From: Bryopsis sp. KO-2023
Taxonomy: Eukaryota > Chlorophyta > Ulvophyceae > Bryopsidales > Bryopsidaceae
Length of the DNA: 64,000 nt
Reading direction: 5' to 3'
NCBI GenBank assembly: GCA_030272585.1
Contig: BSYQ01000011.1
Span: 868,001 to 932,000, forward strand
The notes beneath the pieces were generated by a model. That model worked only from the letters and a program-made list of their open reading frames with translations, did not search any database and had not been told where the DNA came from. Positions 28,192-37,432 of this stretch are shown here, one piece after another (position 1 is the first letter of the stretch; the number at the start of each line of letters is the position of its first letter). The position numbers and the translations under genes were made by a program.

Positions 28192-29948
28192 TCATAGTTT
28201 GACCTGATGCTGCATGAAAAGGGGGTGTCTTGTTCGTTCCTTGTACCTTGCGATATCGTGGCGAGTATGCTGTTTAAACCAGATAACCACATTCAAACAG
28301 TCCCAATAACTGCGCCGAAAATCATCCAGCACCTTCCCCACCCCACTGCCAACAATCTTCACGCTCCGCCAAAACACCCACAGAAAACGCTCGCACATCA
28401 ATTCCGCGTCACTTTTTGCACTAAAATATCAAGACCCCATCAAGTTCGATATACTGTGCGACCCCTTGCGAAAGTTTTGGTTCACAACAAAACTCCCACG
28501 ACTGTTGTTGAACTGTTGGATCTCTTCCGCGGTGTAAATGATGTGCAACACACTGAACGCATCGGACATCTGCATGACCTCCAACTCAGAGACGCCAACA
28601 CATTTCCGAATGAAGGTGAGAATATGGGTAAGGTACCTGGAAAGACATGCGAGCCAGTGCTGTTCAACACATCAACAAAGACTGTCGAGTGGGGGTGGCA
28701 CATTCAAAGCTGGGGGGAAAGAATGAGAGGAAGGTGGTGCATAAGTAGCACTCGCCACCACCTTCCCAAAGATGTTGATCGAGTGTTGCGATCTTGCAGT
28801 TGTCTGCGACCCCCTCCGCAAAAAGGACAGTTGAAAAACGTTGCGAAAGAAAGCGAATGGAGTGCACCTGTTGTAGTGCGCAAGACCGCATCCGATAATG
28901 AAGTCGGAGATGTACTCGAGCACCTTTCGCAACAACGGGCGGTGCAGAGTATGGCCCGATTCCAGAAGCACTTTCACCTGATTAAGCAACGCACAGTGAC
29001 GACCGTCAATATCAATAGTCTTTGTGTTTTTTTCGGGAAAAGGCATTTGAGTGCCATACCTGCTGCACAACTAACAACGACAACGGATCAGACTGTCTTA
29101 GACCCTCCACAAGGAAGCAAAGTTGCTCATAGAAGCATTCCATTAGCTGGATATCCTCGACGTTTCGCGGCGTCAGAGTCTCCGTGTTGCCCTTTTTGCC
29201 GGCACCGGGTGCCGTGTTCGAAAATCGCATTCCTCGTTGCCAGGGGTCCATCGGCAATATCCCTGATCGAGCGAAAAGTGAGTCAAGAAATCGATTGTTG
29301 TGCAGTGCTTGAAAATCCATTTAAAAATAGTGGTTTGCTCACTCGTGGTGGTAGATGCCATGGTGGTTGGGCGATTTCCCACACGGGTGTCCATATCTTG
29401 AATCACAGCTGTGGAAACGCCTTGGACCAGGTTAGCAGATCCTCTCGCCAGCTTTCTGCGTTGCACCCGTTCCCAGAGTGCCAACTGGAGATCCTTACGG
29501 GCAGAGTGGCGCACCTAAAACTAAACAAGCTCTCACAATCACCCCCTTCACACTGCAAACTCCCTCCATTAACCCTTGAACCTCCCTGCATGAATGTCTA
29601 CTATCCTTTTTTCAGGGAGGAAAACATGCCTCGACGAAGTTATTGTGCCACTTGTACACTGGGTTGTCCTGATCAGAGATGCCAGGTCTAGCCAGCGCTG
29701 TGACGCTTTCAAAATTGGGTGCCTGAGGGAGCTCGAAATTGTCACCTGCAGCACCACAGCATTGTTAGTTGAAGGTCCCGGAAGTGATAGGCGATATCCA
29801 TGAATATGTGCTCGATATTCGAACAGCAAGGGTTCCAGTTCTTTTCTTTAAGCTTTGTGAGGGGAATACCTGGTGGTGCAGTAGAAATGTCGTCTTGGTC
29901 AGTCGCGTCCTCCTCGATCGAGCCGGCGATACTTCTCCTACGAATCAT
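28192..29948 (-). CDS. Unrecognised protein, 7 exons
   Basis: Exons on the minus strand: 29948-29870, 29745-29630, 29514-29385, 29307-29060, 28977-28868, 28636-28463 and 28420-28192. Phases agree throughout, giving 361 residues. Intron 2 would be GC-AG (GAG/GCATGT) and intron 6 only 42 bp, which are weak points. I do not recognise a family. The start is acidic and Ser/Thr-rich; the middle has basic helices (LALWERVQRRKLARG); the C-terminal half is hydrophobic and aromatic-rich (EYISDFIIGCGLAHYN, CERFLWVFWRSVKIVGSG, YWDCLNVVIWFKQH), looking like an alpha-helical repeat or a membrane-associated domain. A 494-codon open frame on the opposite strand over the same region is rich in His, Pro and Thr and looks like its antisense shadow. 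Confidence 0.55.
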
Positions 29949-30169
29949 TTCGTTTTTGGTTAGTCTAGAATGCGGTCGCAGTACGCCATGTACTTTTCAG
30001 TTTCTTGTCAAAGGCAGAGCTGGTGGCTGGCTGTGAATTTTTATTATTTTTGAAATCGATCTTTTTATCGATTGATTCTTTGAATTTCTGGAATACAAGT
30101 CCTCTTTTTGAATGTTATCTTCCTTGAAAAAAATGAACTTATTTCAAAATTTTGGACTTGTTTGCTTTC

Positions 30170-30224
30170 AAGTTGAGGCAAATTTGCCTCAACTTTAAGA
30201 AAGTCGTTTAAACGACTTTCTTAA
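30170..30224. repeat. Two abutting perfect palindromes, 26 and 30 bp
   Basis: Positions 30170-30195 and 30195-30224 are each perfectly self-complementary with no spacer and share their boundary base. The two sequences are unrelated. Confidence 0.9.
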
Positions 30225-30690
30225 GGAGCTTCTCGATCACAAAGCTTCTGAGACATCAACTCATTTCAAGGGATCGAGATGAGTAGGGAAAACACAGCAC
30301 TAAAGGATCCTTGTTGCTCACCCTGGGACAGAGCTGCTGGCACCTCGTCGAGAAATTTGGGAGCCTCGGAAGGCCGACTCCATTGTGTATGGCCGTGGGG
30401 TGAGACCCGTGTTTAAGGAATCAGGGCTGCCAATGGATTCTGACGTTCGAACACTTCGATCAAAAGCATACCTCAACAAATTATGAGGTGGAAATTAACC
30501 TCGCTTTCAATTCGAACCCTTGCACATTGCTGTTTCAAAGCATACTTGGTGGGGCACTCTGTGTTCGGTCGGCCTCAATGTAGCCTTTGTGTGCGGTGCA
30601 AGTAAGTATCCCGAACTCGGTTGGATCCTCAGCATCGCGGCCAAAGCGGACTCTGAGGTGCCAACACATTTCCATCAGTTTTACATGTGG

Positions 30691-30739
30691 ATGCTGATGT
30701 TCCCTGCAGGGAACATCAGCATGATTCCAGCTGGAATCA
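30691..30739. repeat. Two abutting perfect palindromes, 32 and 18 bp
   Basis: Positions 30691-30722 (centre CTGCAG) and 30722-30739 (centre AGCT) are each perfectly self-complementary and share one base. Confidence 0.9.
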
Positions 30740-30940
30740 GCAGTTTTGAGCAAAACAGCGGGTATATAGTCGGCTCACCCCAAAGGAGAAGACATTGCTT
30801 TTGCCCTACGTCGTGTTGCCATCTTGATAGGCGCCTGTGTTGGATCGAATTGCAGTCACTTGCATGCATTGTAGAGAAATAATCAACCCCCCCCCCCCCC
30901 CTGTTGGATCGCAAAAGTAAGTAAAACTCCACACAACGGT

Positions 30941-31795
30941 TCATACGTCTGGGAACTTGGCTTCCAAATATTCGGCAGAGGAAAATTTCATCACTGCTTG
31001 TTTCTGGAGCAACTTGTCTTGCTCGAGCTCCTCTTTGGTGTGCTGGTGTGTGGGTCTTGAAGACAAGGGCCTCTTGTTGATTTTGCTTCTGGAGCTTTGT
31101 CTTGAACCCTTCCCCGGTTTTCTGAGACATGTCATTCACGTTTTTCTCAGCGTCGTTCAAAGTTCTATTTCACGCTGAAATCAAAATCCAGGGCCAGCGA
31201 AACAAGGCACACTTACAGTGGGGACATTGCTCGATTAATTTCATCACGATGGAGCTTGGGGAGCGCCGCATTGAGCTAAAGAAGGCCAATATTTCAAAAT
31301 CAATCTCAGAGACTGAAAATCAGATACCAGTGGGTTTGGCATCCGCCCAAGAGATTGTGCCTTGCCTTATCCATTTTCTCGATCTTTGATTTAAATAATA
31401 TTCGCATGTCACAAGCGCTGCAGCGACGTACTGAGAATTACCTGCTCCGGACGCCCCAAACATACATATGGCTTTCCGAAGGATGCCCAGACCCCTTTTT
31501 GTATTTTGTCCTCTCGAATCGCCGCCTCCCTGATGAACTGCAGCGTTCTCATCTTCGCCTCTGCCTCCACATCCTCGATAATAGGCGCCCATTCTGTTTG
31601 CACCTGACCCTTCGACTTGTGTCTGGCTTTCTGCTTGAACTCTCGAAAGAGTGGATTGGAGTGCAAGATTTCACATTCCTTTTTTTGCTCACGTAGTAGC
31701 ATACGAATTATGTCCGTTGCGCCAGGCTTGTACGCACCAACGTTTTTAGCGTCATTATCGAACGAAGTTTGGAGAAACTGTACACCCGAAGTCAT
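30941..31795 (-). CDS. Unrecognised protein, partly resolved multi-exon gene
   Basis: The first exon, 31795-31442, encodes 118 residues starting MTSGVQFLQTSFDNDAKNVG, is rich in charged residues and ends at a GT donor. Probable next exons are 31383-31328 (IEKMDKARHNLLGGC) and 31275-31217 (SMRRSPSSIVMKLIEQCP), phase-consistent. The final exon should end at the stop at 30941 (tail KFSSAEYLEAKFPDV), but no acceptor keeps phase with the previous exon: 31150-31050 looks coding in one frame (AEKNVNDMSQKTGEGFK) and 31050-30941 in another. This means either a missed small intron, a sequencing indel or a broken gene. I recognise no domain. Confidence 0.4.
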
Positions 31796-34046
31796 CGGGA
31801 CCCAAAGAGCAAATCAAAAATTTTGGCAGGACTTCTGTGAGGATTTTCTTCCGGCGGTTAAGATGGTTGACGGTCAAAAACCGACGATTGACTTTCTTTG
31901 CGGGGAAAGTTTTTTCCAGCCCAGGAACAGATCTGTAGGTTTTGCCTACTAGAAAAGAGGGAAGGGATGAAAGAGAAACCCGCGCCCACAACGTAAACTT
32001 GCTGGCTGCCCAGGATAATCTTGCGTGATCAAAAGTTCTCGTAAACGAGGGTGTTTTGCGAGAGGTGGTTTGGGTCATTTGCGTCAGAAGTTATGAGCGC
32101 TCGCATGGTGTGCAACTTGCGCGGGACTTCTCGAAGTCGGAGGAACAAGCAAACTTGTGCCTCAAATGGCCGATTGTGATTGTTTTTTCTGCAAAACCCC
32201 CTTAGCAAGCTTGTTTATAATTCAGAGACGGTGTGGATCCTTTTGACCGCAAAGAATGCACTCATATAAACCCTTCTTGGAAAAATGCGTCTCCTCTCTA
32301 AAGATCTGTGCCAAGGAGCCTCCAGTCTGGTGCCGAGGAGGAAACGTTTTTGTTAACAGTGCGCATGGACGTTCCTTTCTCGCATCCCACATGGATGTGC
32401 ATTGTAAATGTGAATGTACATTTTGGGATATCGCTTTGCACGGTAGAACTACCTCGACTGCAAAGCTGTATCGTTGTTTTGGGGGCAGAGGAGAGTGGGT
32501 CGCCGCGTTGAGAATCGATCCCAGATTTATAGCAAGGTAAGGGCCTCTCTTGGGGTTGCTGCAACAGCACGAATTCATCTTCGATTCGAGAAGGTTTAAA
32601 GCTCTAAAAACAATTCTTTTAATTTGAGGCCTCAAATTAATTTCAAGTTGATTTTCCTAATTTTCAACCCGGGTGATAAAGAGTGAACCATGGATCATAG
32701 TGTTGGCCAAGACTGTCATCAAAGCAAGTCCACTTGTTCTCCAATATCACGAACTTTTGTTGAACTCTGTTTTGTTGACTTCTTTTGAAGAGTAAACGCA
32801 GAAGCTGAGGCAGGATGGTGCTGTTTGTTGTTGTTGTGTGAAAATGAAAATGTGGAGAGTAGGATTCGTACCCCCGCCGAATCGTAATCCTAGTCGCGAC
32901 GATCCACTCTACGGACCCGGTCAGAATTATTGCTCCACGATATATCCTAAAACCAAGTCCATATGTACCTTGGTTCGAAAACCCCAAGACCTCTCAAACG
33001 CCACTTCCACACCGTATCATCGGATTCTTAGGCTTTATCGGGGGGGGTTCTTTCTTTATCAAGCAGCCTTCGTTCTTCTTTTGCTGCATTCTGCCTGGTA
33101 CCTTGTTTGCCGAGTTTCTACTTTACTTTTCGTTTACTTTTGATGGATGCTGGCAGGTTTGCTGATGCCCGGATTCGTAAACTCAAAGTCAAAGTTGCAA
33201 GAAGTCAGCGCAAACATGCTCTTTCATGAACTTCATGTAAATCCTACAAGATTTACAATCTTTGATCACTGAAAAACATCCAAAACCCTGAAAAGGAGCC
33301 CTGTGTTTCGAGGGAAAAACAGAAAGGTTGAGAAAAAGGCAGCCGCCACCCTTGTCTTCCCTCGTCCACGAACTTGAGGTTGCTTTGGAAACGCACTGGA
33401 ATTGCTTTTCGCCCAGGCTGGCCCGAGTGCTGGAAAATCGTTGTTGTCAACTTGTTTGCTTTGATGGGGAAAGGTTTCCCCCCTGTTTTCTTGTTGGCTT
33501 TTCACAGTGTGACATCAAGCACTTCTGGCAGAATAGGGAGAACGGGGGTGCTTCATGAAACTCTCGTCGTTTTTCGATCCATTGAAAAAAGAGGGGCTGC
33601 CAGAAAATTAGTTTGGATGAATTTCCTCGAAACTTAGTCTTCCAGTCTCAGTAGGGGCAGAACGTGGGTCTGACTGGAAGACCAGACCGGCGGCGGAGTC
33701 AGTTTGTTCGAATTATGCTCTGGTTGGGTGTTTTGTGTGGACACAAGTGCTGTTGGTTGAATTGGATAACAACAAAAAGAAAACTTTGCAATTCGATTCC
33801 AAATGAAAACACAAAAAGAAGAAGACGCAAGAAGGAAAATTTTTACAGCTAGCCCACCATCGAACAACAAACTCTACCACCATCCCCACATATCTGCTGG
33901 AACCCGCCAATGCTAAGGAAAATTCGCTAAAACCCGCTACTAGTGCAGTTTTTCAAACCCTGCCCCCTCCAGTCCAAACTCCAAAGAAGCCCACCAAAAC
34001 AGAACCCATTTTTTTTTTCGATTTCTTTTTTTTTGAAAAAACGAAG
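31796..34046. other. Stretch without a supported gene
   Basis: Several medium frames exist on both strands (for example 32222-32635 minus and 32256-32540 plus, the latter ending at a good GT donor at about 32537), but neither shows recognisable domains and they overlap each other. The 22-bp palindrome at 32619-32640 lies here. Confidence 0.35.
32619..32640. repeat. Perfect 22-bp palindrome
   Basis: Two 11-base arms meet at AGGCCT with no spacer. Confidence 0.9.
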
Positions 34047-34481
34047 CTACACCTTTCGACGCTTGTTCCTGCCCTGGCTGGGCTCCGAGTTTTCTTCACC
34101 AACAACGTAAACGACGGAAATGGTTCTTTTTTTTCGGAATCTCTGCAGCTCATCCTCGGAATACACCTTTCCTTTCTTCTCCCCTTTTGGATGCAAGGCG
34201 ACGGGCACGGAAGCGTGGCCTGCGAAGCGCAAAGACGTCGGCTTTTTTTCAGTCGACAGGCCATGGCCAGGGGACTCTTTTTTTTCCTCGCTTCCCTTTT
34301 TGACGTTCGCTTCCGTCTTTACCGGAGTCGGCGTGGACGACCAAAGCGCGAAAAGTCCCGCCAAGCTCGTCGGCGGTGGCGGCGGCGGTGGCGGAGTCGC
34401 ACTCGGTTCCTCTGGGATCGTCAGCAGGCTCTGCTCGTATGTCTTGGTGCGGTACGTCAGGATTCTGTTTCTTCTCGGCAT
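34047..34481 (-). CDS. Small basic proline-rich protein, possibly nuclear
   Basis: A 144-residue frame starting MPRRNRILTYRTKTYEQ. It has a run of eight prolines at about residues 37-44, a charged middle (VKKGSEEKKES), then YSEDELQRFRKKR and a C-terminal basic cluster GRNKRRKV resembling a nuclear localisation signal. The frame remains open upstream to 34694, but that part is T-rich and looks like an intron or 5' UTR, so the Met at 34481 was chosen. No family recognised. Confidence 0.5.
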   Translation of the reverse strand: MPRRNRILTYRTKTYEQSLLTIPEEPSATPPPPPPPPTSLAGLFALWSSTPTPVKTEANVKKGSEEKKESPGHGLSTEKKPTSLRFAGHASVPVALHPKGEKKGKVYSEDELQRFRKKRTISVVYVVGEENSEPSQGRNKRRKV

Positions 34482-35024
34482 GTTTCTCGCGGTGTTTCGG
34501 CAGGTTCGCAGTTTGGGTCGACGACAGAAAAAAAAACGGCTCGAAAAAAACGAAAGAAGGCTCGAAAGGTGTGTTTGCAGGTGTGGCACGCAACGAAAAA
34601 CAAGGCGCCTTTGTACACGTGACACGATTCCAGGAGTCTGTCGTACGACGCGGCGGCGAATTGACAGAAACATCGAAATCTGGATGACGGACATGCATCA
34701 TTAAATCCCGAAATGCGCCAAATACATGTGGGAGTGCATTCTTTGCCTTTGAAAAAAAAAAGTGGCCATATGCAAGAGTGTTCCTTCCCAGTGTTTTCAG
34801 CATTTTTCCTGACCATCATCTCTCAGCCGCCACAACAACAACAAGCGGTGTTGGGAATTCCAGCCGCCACGACTTTTACTAAAGAAAAGAAACTAACCAG
34901 CAGAACTCGAACTTGGTCACATGAGTTCGGACCAGCGGAGTTAGAGTTTTTTTTTCCGTTGAAATCAAACTGATCCGATTTTCTGGCAGTTTTCCTCTTT
35001 TCCACATAGTAGACAACTGGGTTT

Positions 35025-35238
35025 TGTGAGCGCCAAAGCGGTAGATGACTGAAATGAGGCAGTAGTGGACGAAAGGAAGTGGTGCTGTGTAACGTGGGGT
35101 AGTGCGATAGTGAGGGAATCTTGTGGACAGTTTCGATTAGTCGTGGGAAGGTATAAAGTTCGACAGGGGAAACTTGTAAACAAGAGACAGCGAACGTTTG
35201 TTCGCGTTGAGATAAGTCTGCGCTCAAAGTTTGTTACA
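35025..35238 (+). repeat. 5' LTR, 214 bp
   Basis: Starts TGTGAGCG, ends TTGTTACA, and is identical to 43335-43548. A TATA-like TATAAAG at 35152-35158 is a plausible LTR promoter core. Confidence 0.95.
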
Positions 35239-35256
35239 TGGTTTCGGAGCAGAACT
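35239..35256 (+). promoter_or_regulatory. Putative tRNA primer-binding site
   Basis: TGGTTTCGGAGCAGAACT begins immediately after the 5' LTR. A TGG start fits pairing with a tRNA CCA end; the tRNA was not identified. Confidence 0.5.
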
Positions 35257-35553
35257 CGGTCTATTCAGTCGTTTAAAGTTCGCACGCTGGCTCGCTTAGG
35301 CGTTGAACTCGAAGAGCTCGACCTCGAACTATCCTTCAGTGATAGTTCGTTTGCAACCGCAAAAGGACAGCGAACCAGCGAGGACGCAGATACGCGCTCT
35401 CACGACTTGGCACAAGGACGTGCTACCTCAGACACGTCGAGTGTGACAGACCTCGACAAGCAAGCTAAGTGGCGTAACACGCCTTGGTTTGAAACTGACG
35501 AACACCTTTTTTTTCCGGACATATCGCGTCCTAGGAAGAACCGCAGGCACGAC

Positions 35554-35826
35554 ATGGCTGACGTTGAAAAGATACAGAGAGTGACGAAATGGACAAGGGA
35601 GACGGCAGACTGGCTCGTCCCGTATGCCGAGGTCACAGAGGAAGAGACCACGGAGAGAGCACGTGTCATTCTTAAGCACGTTGCGCCGACCACACATGAA
35701 GGACGCGCAATCTACAAAATGATCACTAATGCGCTGAAGGCTACAGAGTGGTTTATTCAGGACCCAGACAATCCAGAGCGAAGGATTCGACTTACTGACG
35801 AGGAACGCATAGAGACTGCGTGCTGA
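35554..35826 (+). CDS. Gag-like protein, N-terminal part
   Basis: The frame is open from inside the LTR; MADVEKIQRVTKWTRETADW is a plausible start. It ends at TGA 35824-35826, where the next gag-like frame begins four bases earlier in the -1 frame. Assigned by position between LTR and protease; no diagnostic motif was recognised. Confidence 0.45.
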   Translation: MADVEKIQRVTKWTRETADWLVPYAEVTEEETTERARVILKHVAPTTHEGRAIYKMITNALKATEWFIQDPDNPERRIRLTDEERIETAC

Positions 35827-36257
35827 GATTCTATCAAGGCGAATCTAAACAATCTCCTTCCAACGGAGAGTATTCTCAGTCCGGAACAAAGGATCTTGGC
35901 GTTGAAGAAAGAAAAAGGGGAGTCCCTGACAGGGACTCCCTGTTGGCGTTTACGAGCAGGTTCAAGACTGTCTGTGACGAATATCCCCATGTGGCTCCAT
36001 CGAGAAAGCTGCAGTTGTTACTAAACAAACTGCCAACGGATGTTCGAAATACATTAGCGGGATATGATATCCTGCAGACGAGTCTCGACCAAGTCATCCA
36101 GGTTGTTCGCAGAAGAACGGATTGGTTACTCGCTGGAAATTTGAGTGATAAAGGAGTCGAGGATGCTATGGAGATCGACGCTCTGGAGTTGAGTAAGGGA
36201 AGTGTTTCGGCTTTAGAAGGAACTTCGTCGCATGTGGATACGCTGAGACGCGTGTGA
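35820..36257 (+). CDS. Gag-like protein, C-terminal part in the -1 frame
   Basis: Contains a helical gag/capsid-like stretch (LLAFTSRFKTVCDEY, LQLLLNKLPTDVRNTLAGYD). It overlaps the end of the preceding frame, so expression would need -1 frameshifting or the copy is broken. No classical slippery heptamer was noticed. An 11-base-arm hairpin lies inside it at 35918-35940. No zinc knuckle is visible before the stop. Confidence 0.5.
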   Translation: MLRFYQGESKQSPSNGEYSQSGTKDLGVEERKRGVPDRDSLLAFTSRFKTVCDEYPHVAPSRKLQLLLNKLPTDVRNTLAGYDILQTSLDQVIQVVRRRTDWLLAGNLSDKGVEDAMEIDALELSKGSVSALEGTSSHVDTLRRV

Positions 36258-36622
36258 CAGTTTGCAAAGGGAGAGGTGGGATTCGATCCCTAGACCTCTC
36301 AATGACAAGTATAGTAACGGTCGCACTAGCGAACCAGTGGGCGACGGTGGTTACAGAGGTTAGGTCGGTTATGTAGCCGTCTGACCAGTGACGTGACTTG
36401 ATGGGATAGTGTGATGGTATGGGTGACTGTGTGTGTGACTGTATCCGGACGGTGTAGTTCGGGGTCACGAGTGAGAGAGTTAGGGACAGTTACGGTTGTG
36501 ACCGTTGACGGGATTCGAACCCGGGTCAACGGTTGACGAGTCTTAAGGCTTCTCGCCTTAGATCGTGTTGTTCGTGTTTGTAAAAGTTCCATTGTCTTAT
36601 ACCCCGCGTCTCTTTACAACGC
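36258..36622. other. Gag-protease spacer with two antisense tRNA-like hairpins
   Basis: On the minus strand, at about 36273-36305 and 36502-36540, a T-arm-like loop (GGGATCGAATCCC; CGGGTTCGAATCCCG) is enclosed by a further 7-9 bp stem, as in an acceptor stem/T-arm minihelix. CTAAGGCG next to the second resembles a tRNA D-arm end. Complete cloverleaves could not be built, so these are degenerate tRNA-derived sequences at best. Confidence 0.45.
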
Positions 36623-37432
36623 GTGCCTATTTCCACGCTCAAACACTATGTTGCTGATTTCGCGAAACGAGATAAACGCTTTCGTTCGTTTTTGACCTAT
36701 CTCGTGAAAAGCCAAGGTACTGGAGAAGGAGGGGAAAAGGCACGCCCATTCACTCGTCAGCGTTCAAAAGGAGGTCGTGGTGACAAACAGCCGGGGATAT
36801 TTCACGTGGATACTGACGACGCCACGAAGGATGACAAAGTTGACGAGTATTTTGAGGACGATATTTTCGCTGAAGAAGATCCTATGGCAGAGGAAGGTGA
36901 AATAGTGAATGTCGCCATCGCTGACGAAATGGACAAGGCAGGCATCAATTTCGCAAGCTCGCTGTTATACTGCCCAGTGGTTTTGAATGATCGCGTTACG
37001 ATGAATGGACTCGTCGACACTGGTGCATCTATATCGATTATCTCCTCCCGCACCTTGAAGCGAGCTGGGTCTGAGCTGAAAGTTGACATGGCGCGCTCAG
37101 CTATACGCTGTTTTAACCAAACCACGTTGCAGGCGAAAGGAGTTACGGAGATGCACGTGACCCTGGGAAAGAAAACCATGTTGCATGAGTTCATGGTTTG
37201 TGATGAGGTTTCGCATGATCTGCTGGTGGGCAACGACTTATTAAAGCGATTTGAGTGCAGGATTAACCCAGCGAAAGGTTTAATCGAGATGAGTCGACAA
37301 ACGGCAGTGCAGTGTTTGGCTGTTCGAGGCGAAAACACATATACCAAAGGCGTCGAGGCAAAGGAGGTTGCACCCACGACAGTTACGATCCAGGCTACAG
37401 AAAGAGGGGATCCATATCATTTCGTCGAATGA
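36623..37432 (+). CDS. Retrotransposon aspartic protease region, interrupted
   Basis: The retropepsin motif LVDTGASISIIS at about residues 131-142 gives the catalytic DTG, followed by VSHDLLVGNDLL, which fits the second conserved block. The frame runs into the inserted element at about 37417 and stops 5 codons later. Clustered acidic residues precede the protease core. Confidence 0.8.
   Translation: MPISTLKHYVADFAKRDKRFRSFLTYLVKSQGTGEGGEKARPFTRQRSKGGRGDKQPGIFHVDTDDATKDDKVDEYFEDDIFAEEDPMAEEGEIVNVAIADEMDKAGINFASSLLYCPVVLNDRVTMNGLVDTGASISIISSRTLKRAGSELKVDMARSAIRCFNQTTLQAKGVTEMHVTLGKKTMLHEFMVCDEVSHDLLVGNDLLKRFECRINPAKGLIEMSRQTAVQCLAVRGENTYTKGVEAKEVAPTTVTIQATERGDPYHFVE

Larger units (their letters stand above)
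29949..30940. other. Palindrome-rich spacer with a possible exon relic
   Basis: Contains two palindrome pairs (listed separately). Positions about 30560-30690 (minus strand) resemble exon 6 of the gene at 28192-29948 in both nucleotide and frame (a KCVG-S-E start), suggesting a partial duplicate. No complete gene is seen. Confidence 0.35.

Noticed and set aside
28207-29691. 494-codon plus-strand open frame
   Set aside because: Its composition (many His, Pro, Thr, Cys, no domain) looks like an antisense shadow, and the minus strand gives seven phase-consistent exons with protein-like sequence.
32222-32635. 137-codon minus-strand frame as a gene
   Set aside because: No domain, no clear splice context, and the opposite strand is equally open with a GT donor; evidence does not favour either.
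36258-36622. Functional tRNA genes
   Set aside because: Only T-arm and acceptor-like stems could be formed; no anticodon stem with a proper seven-base loop could be paired.
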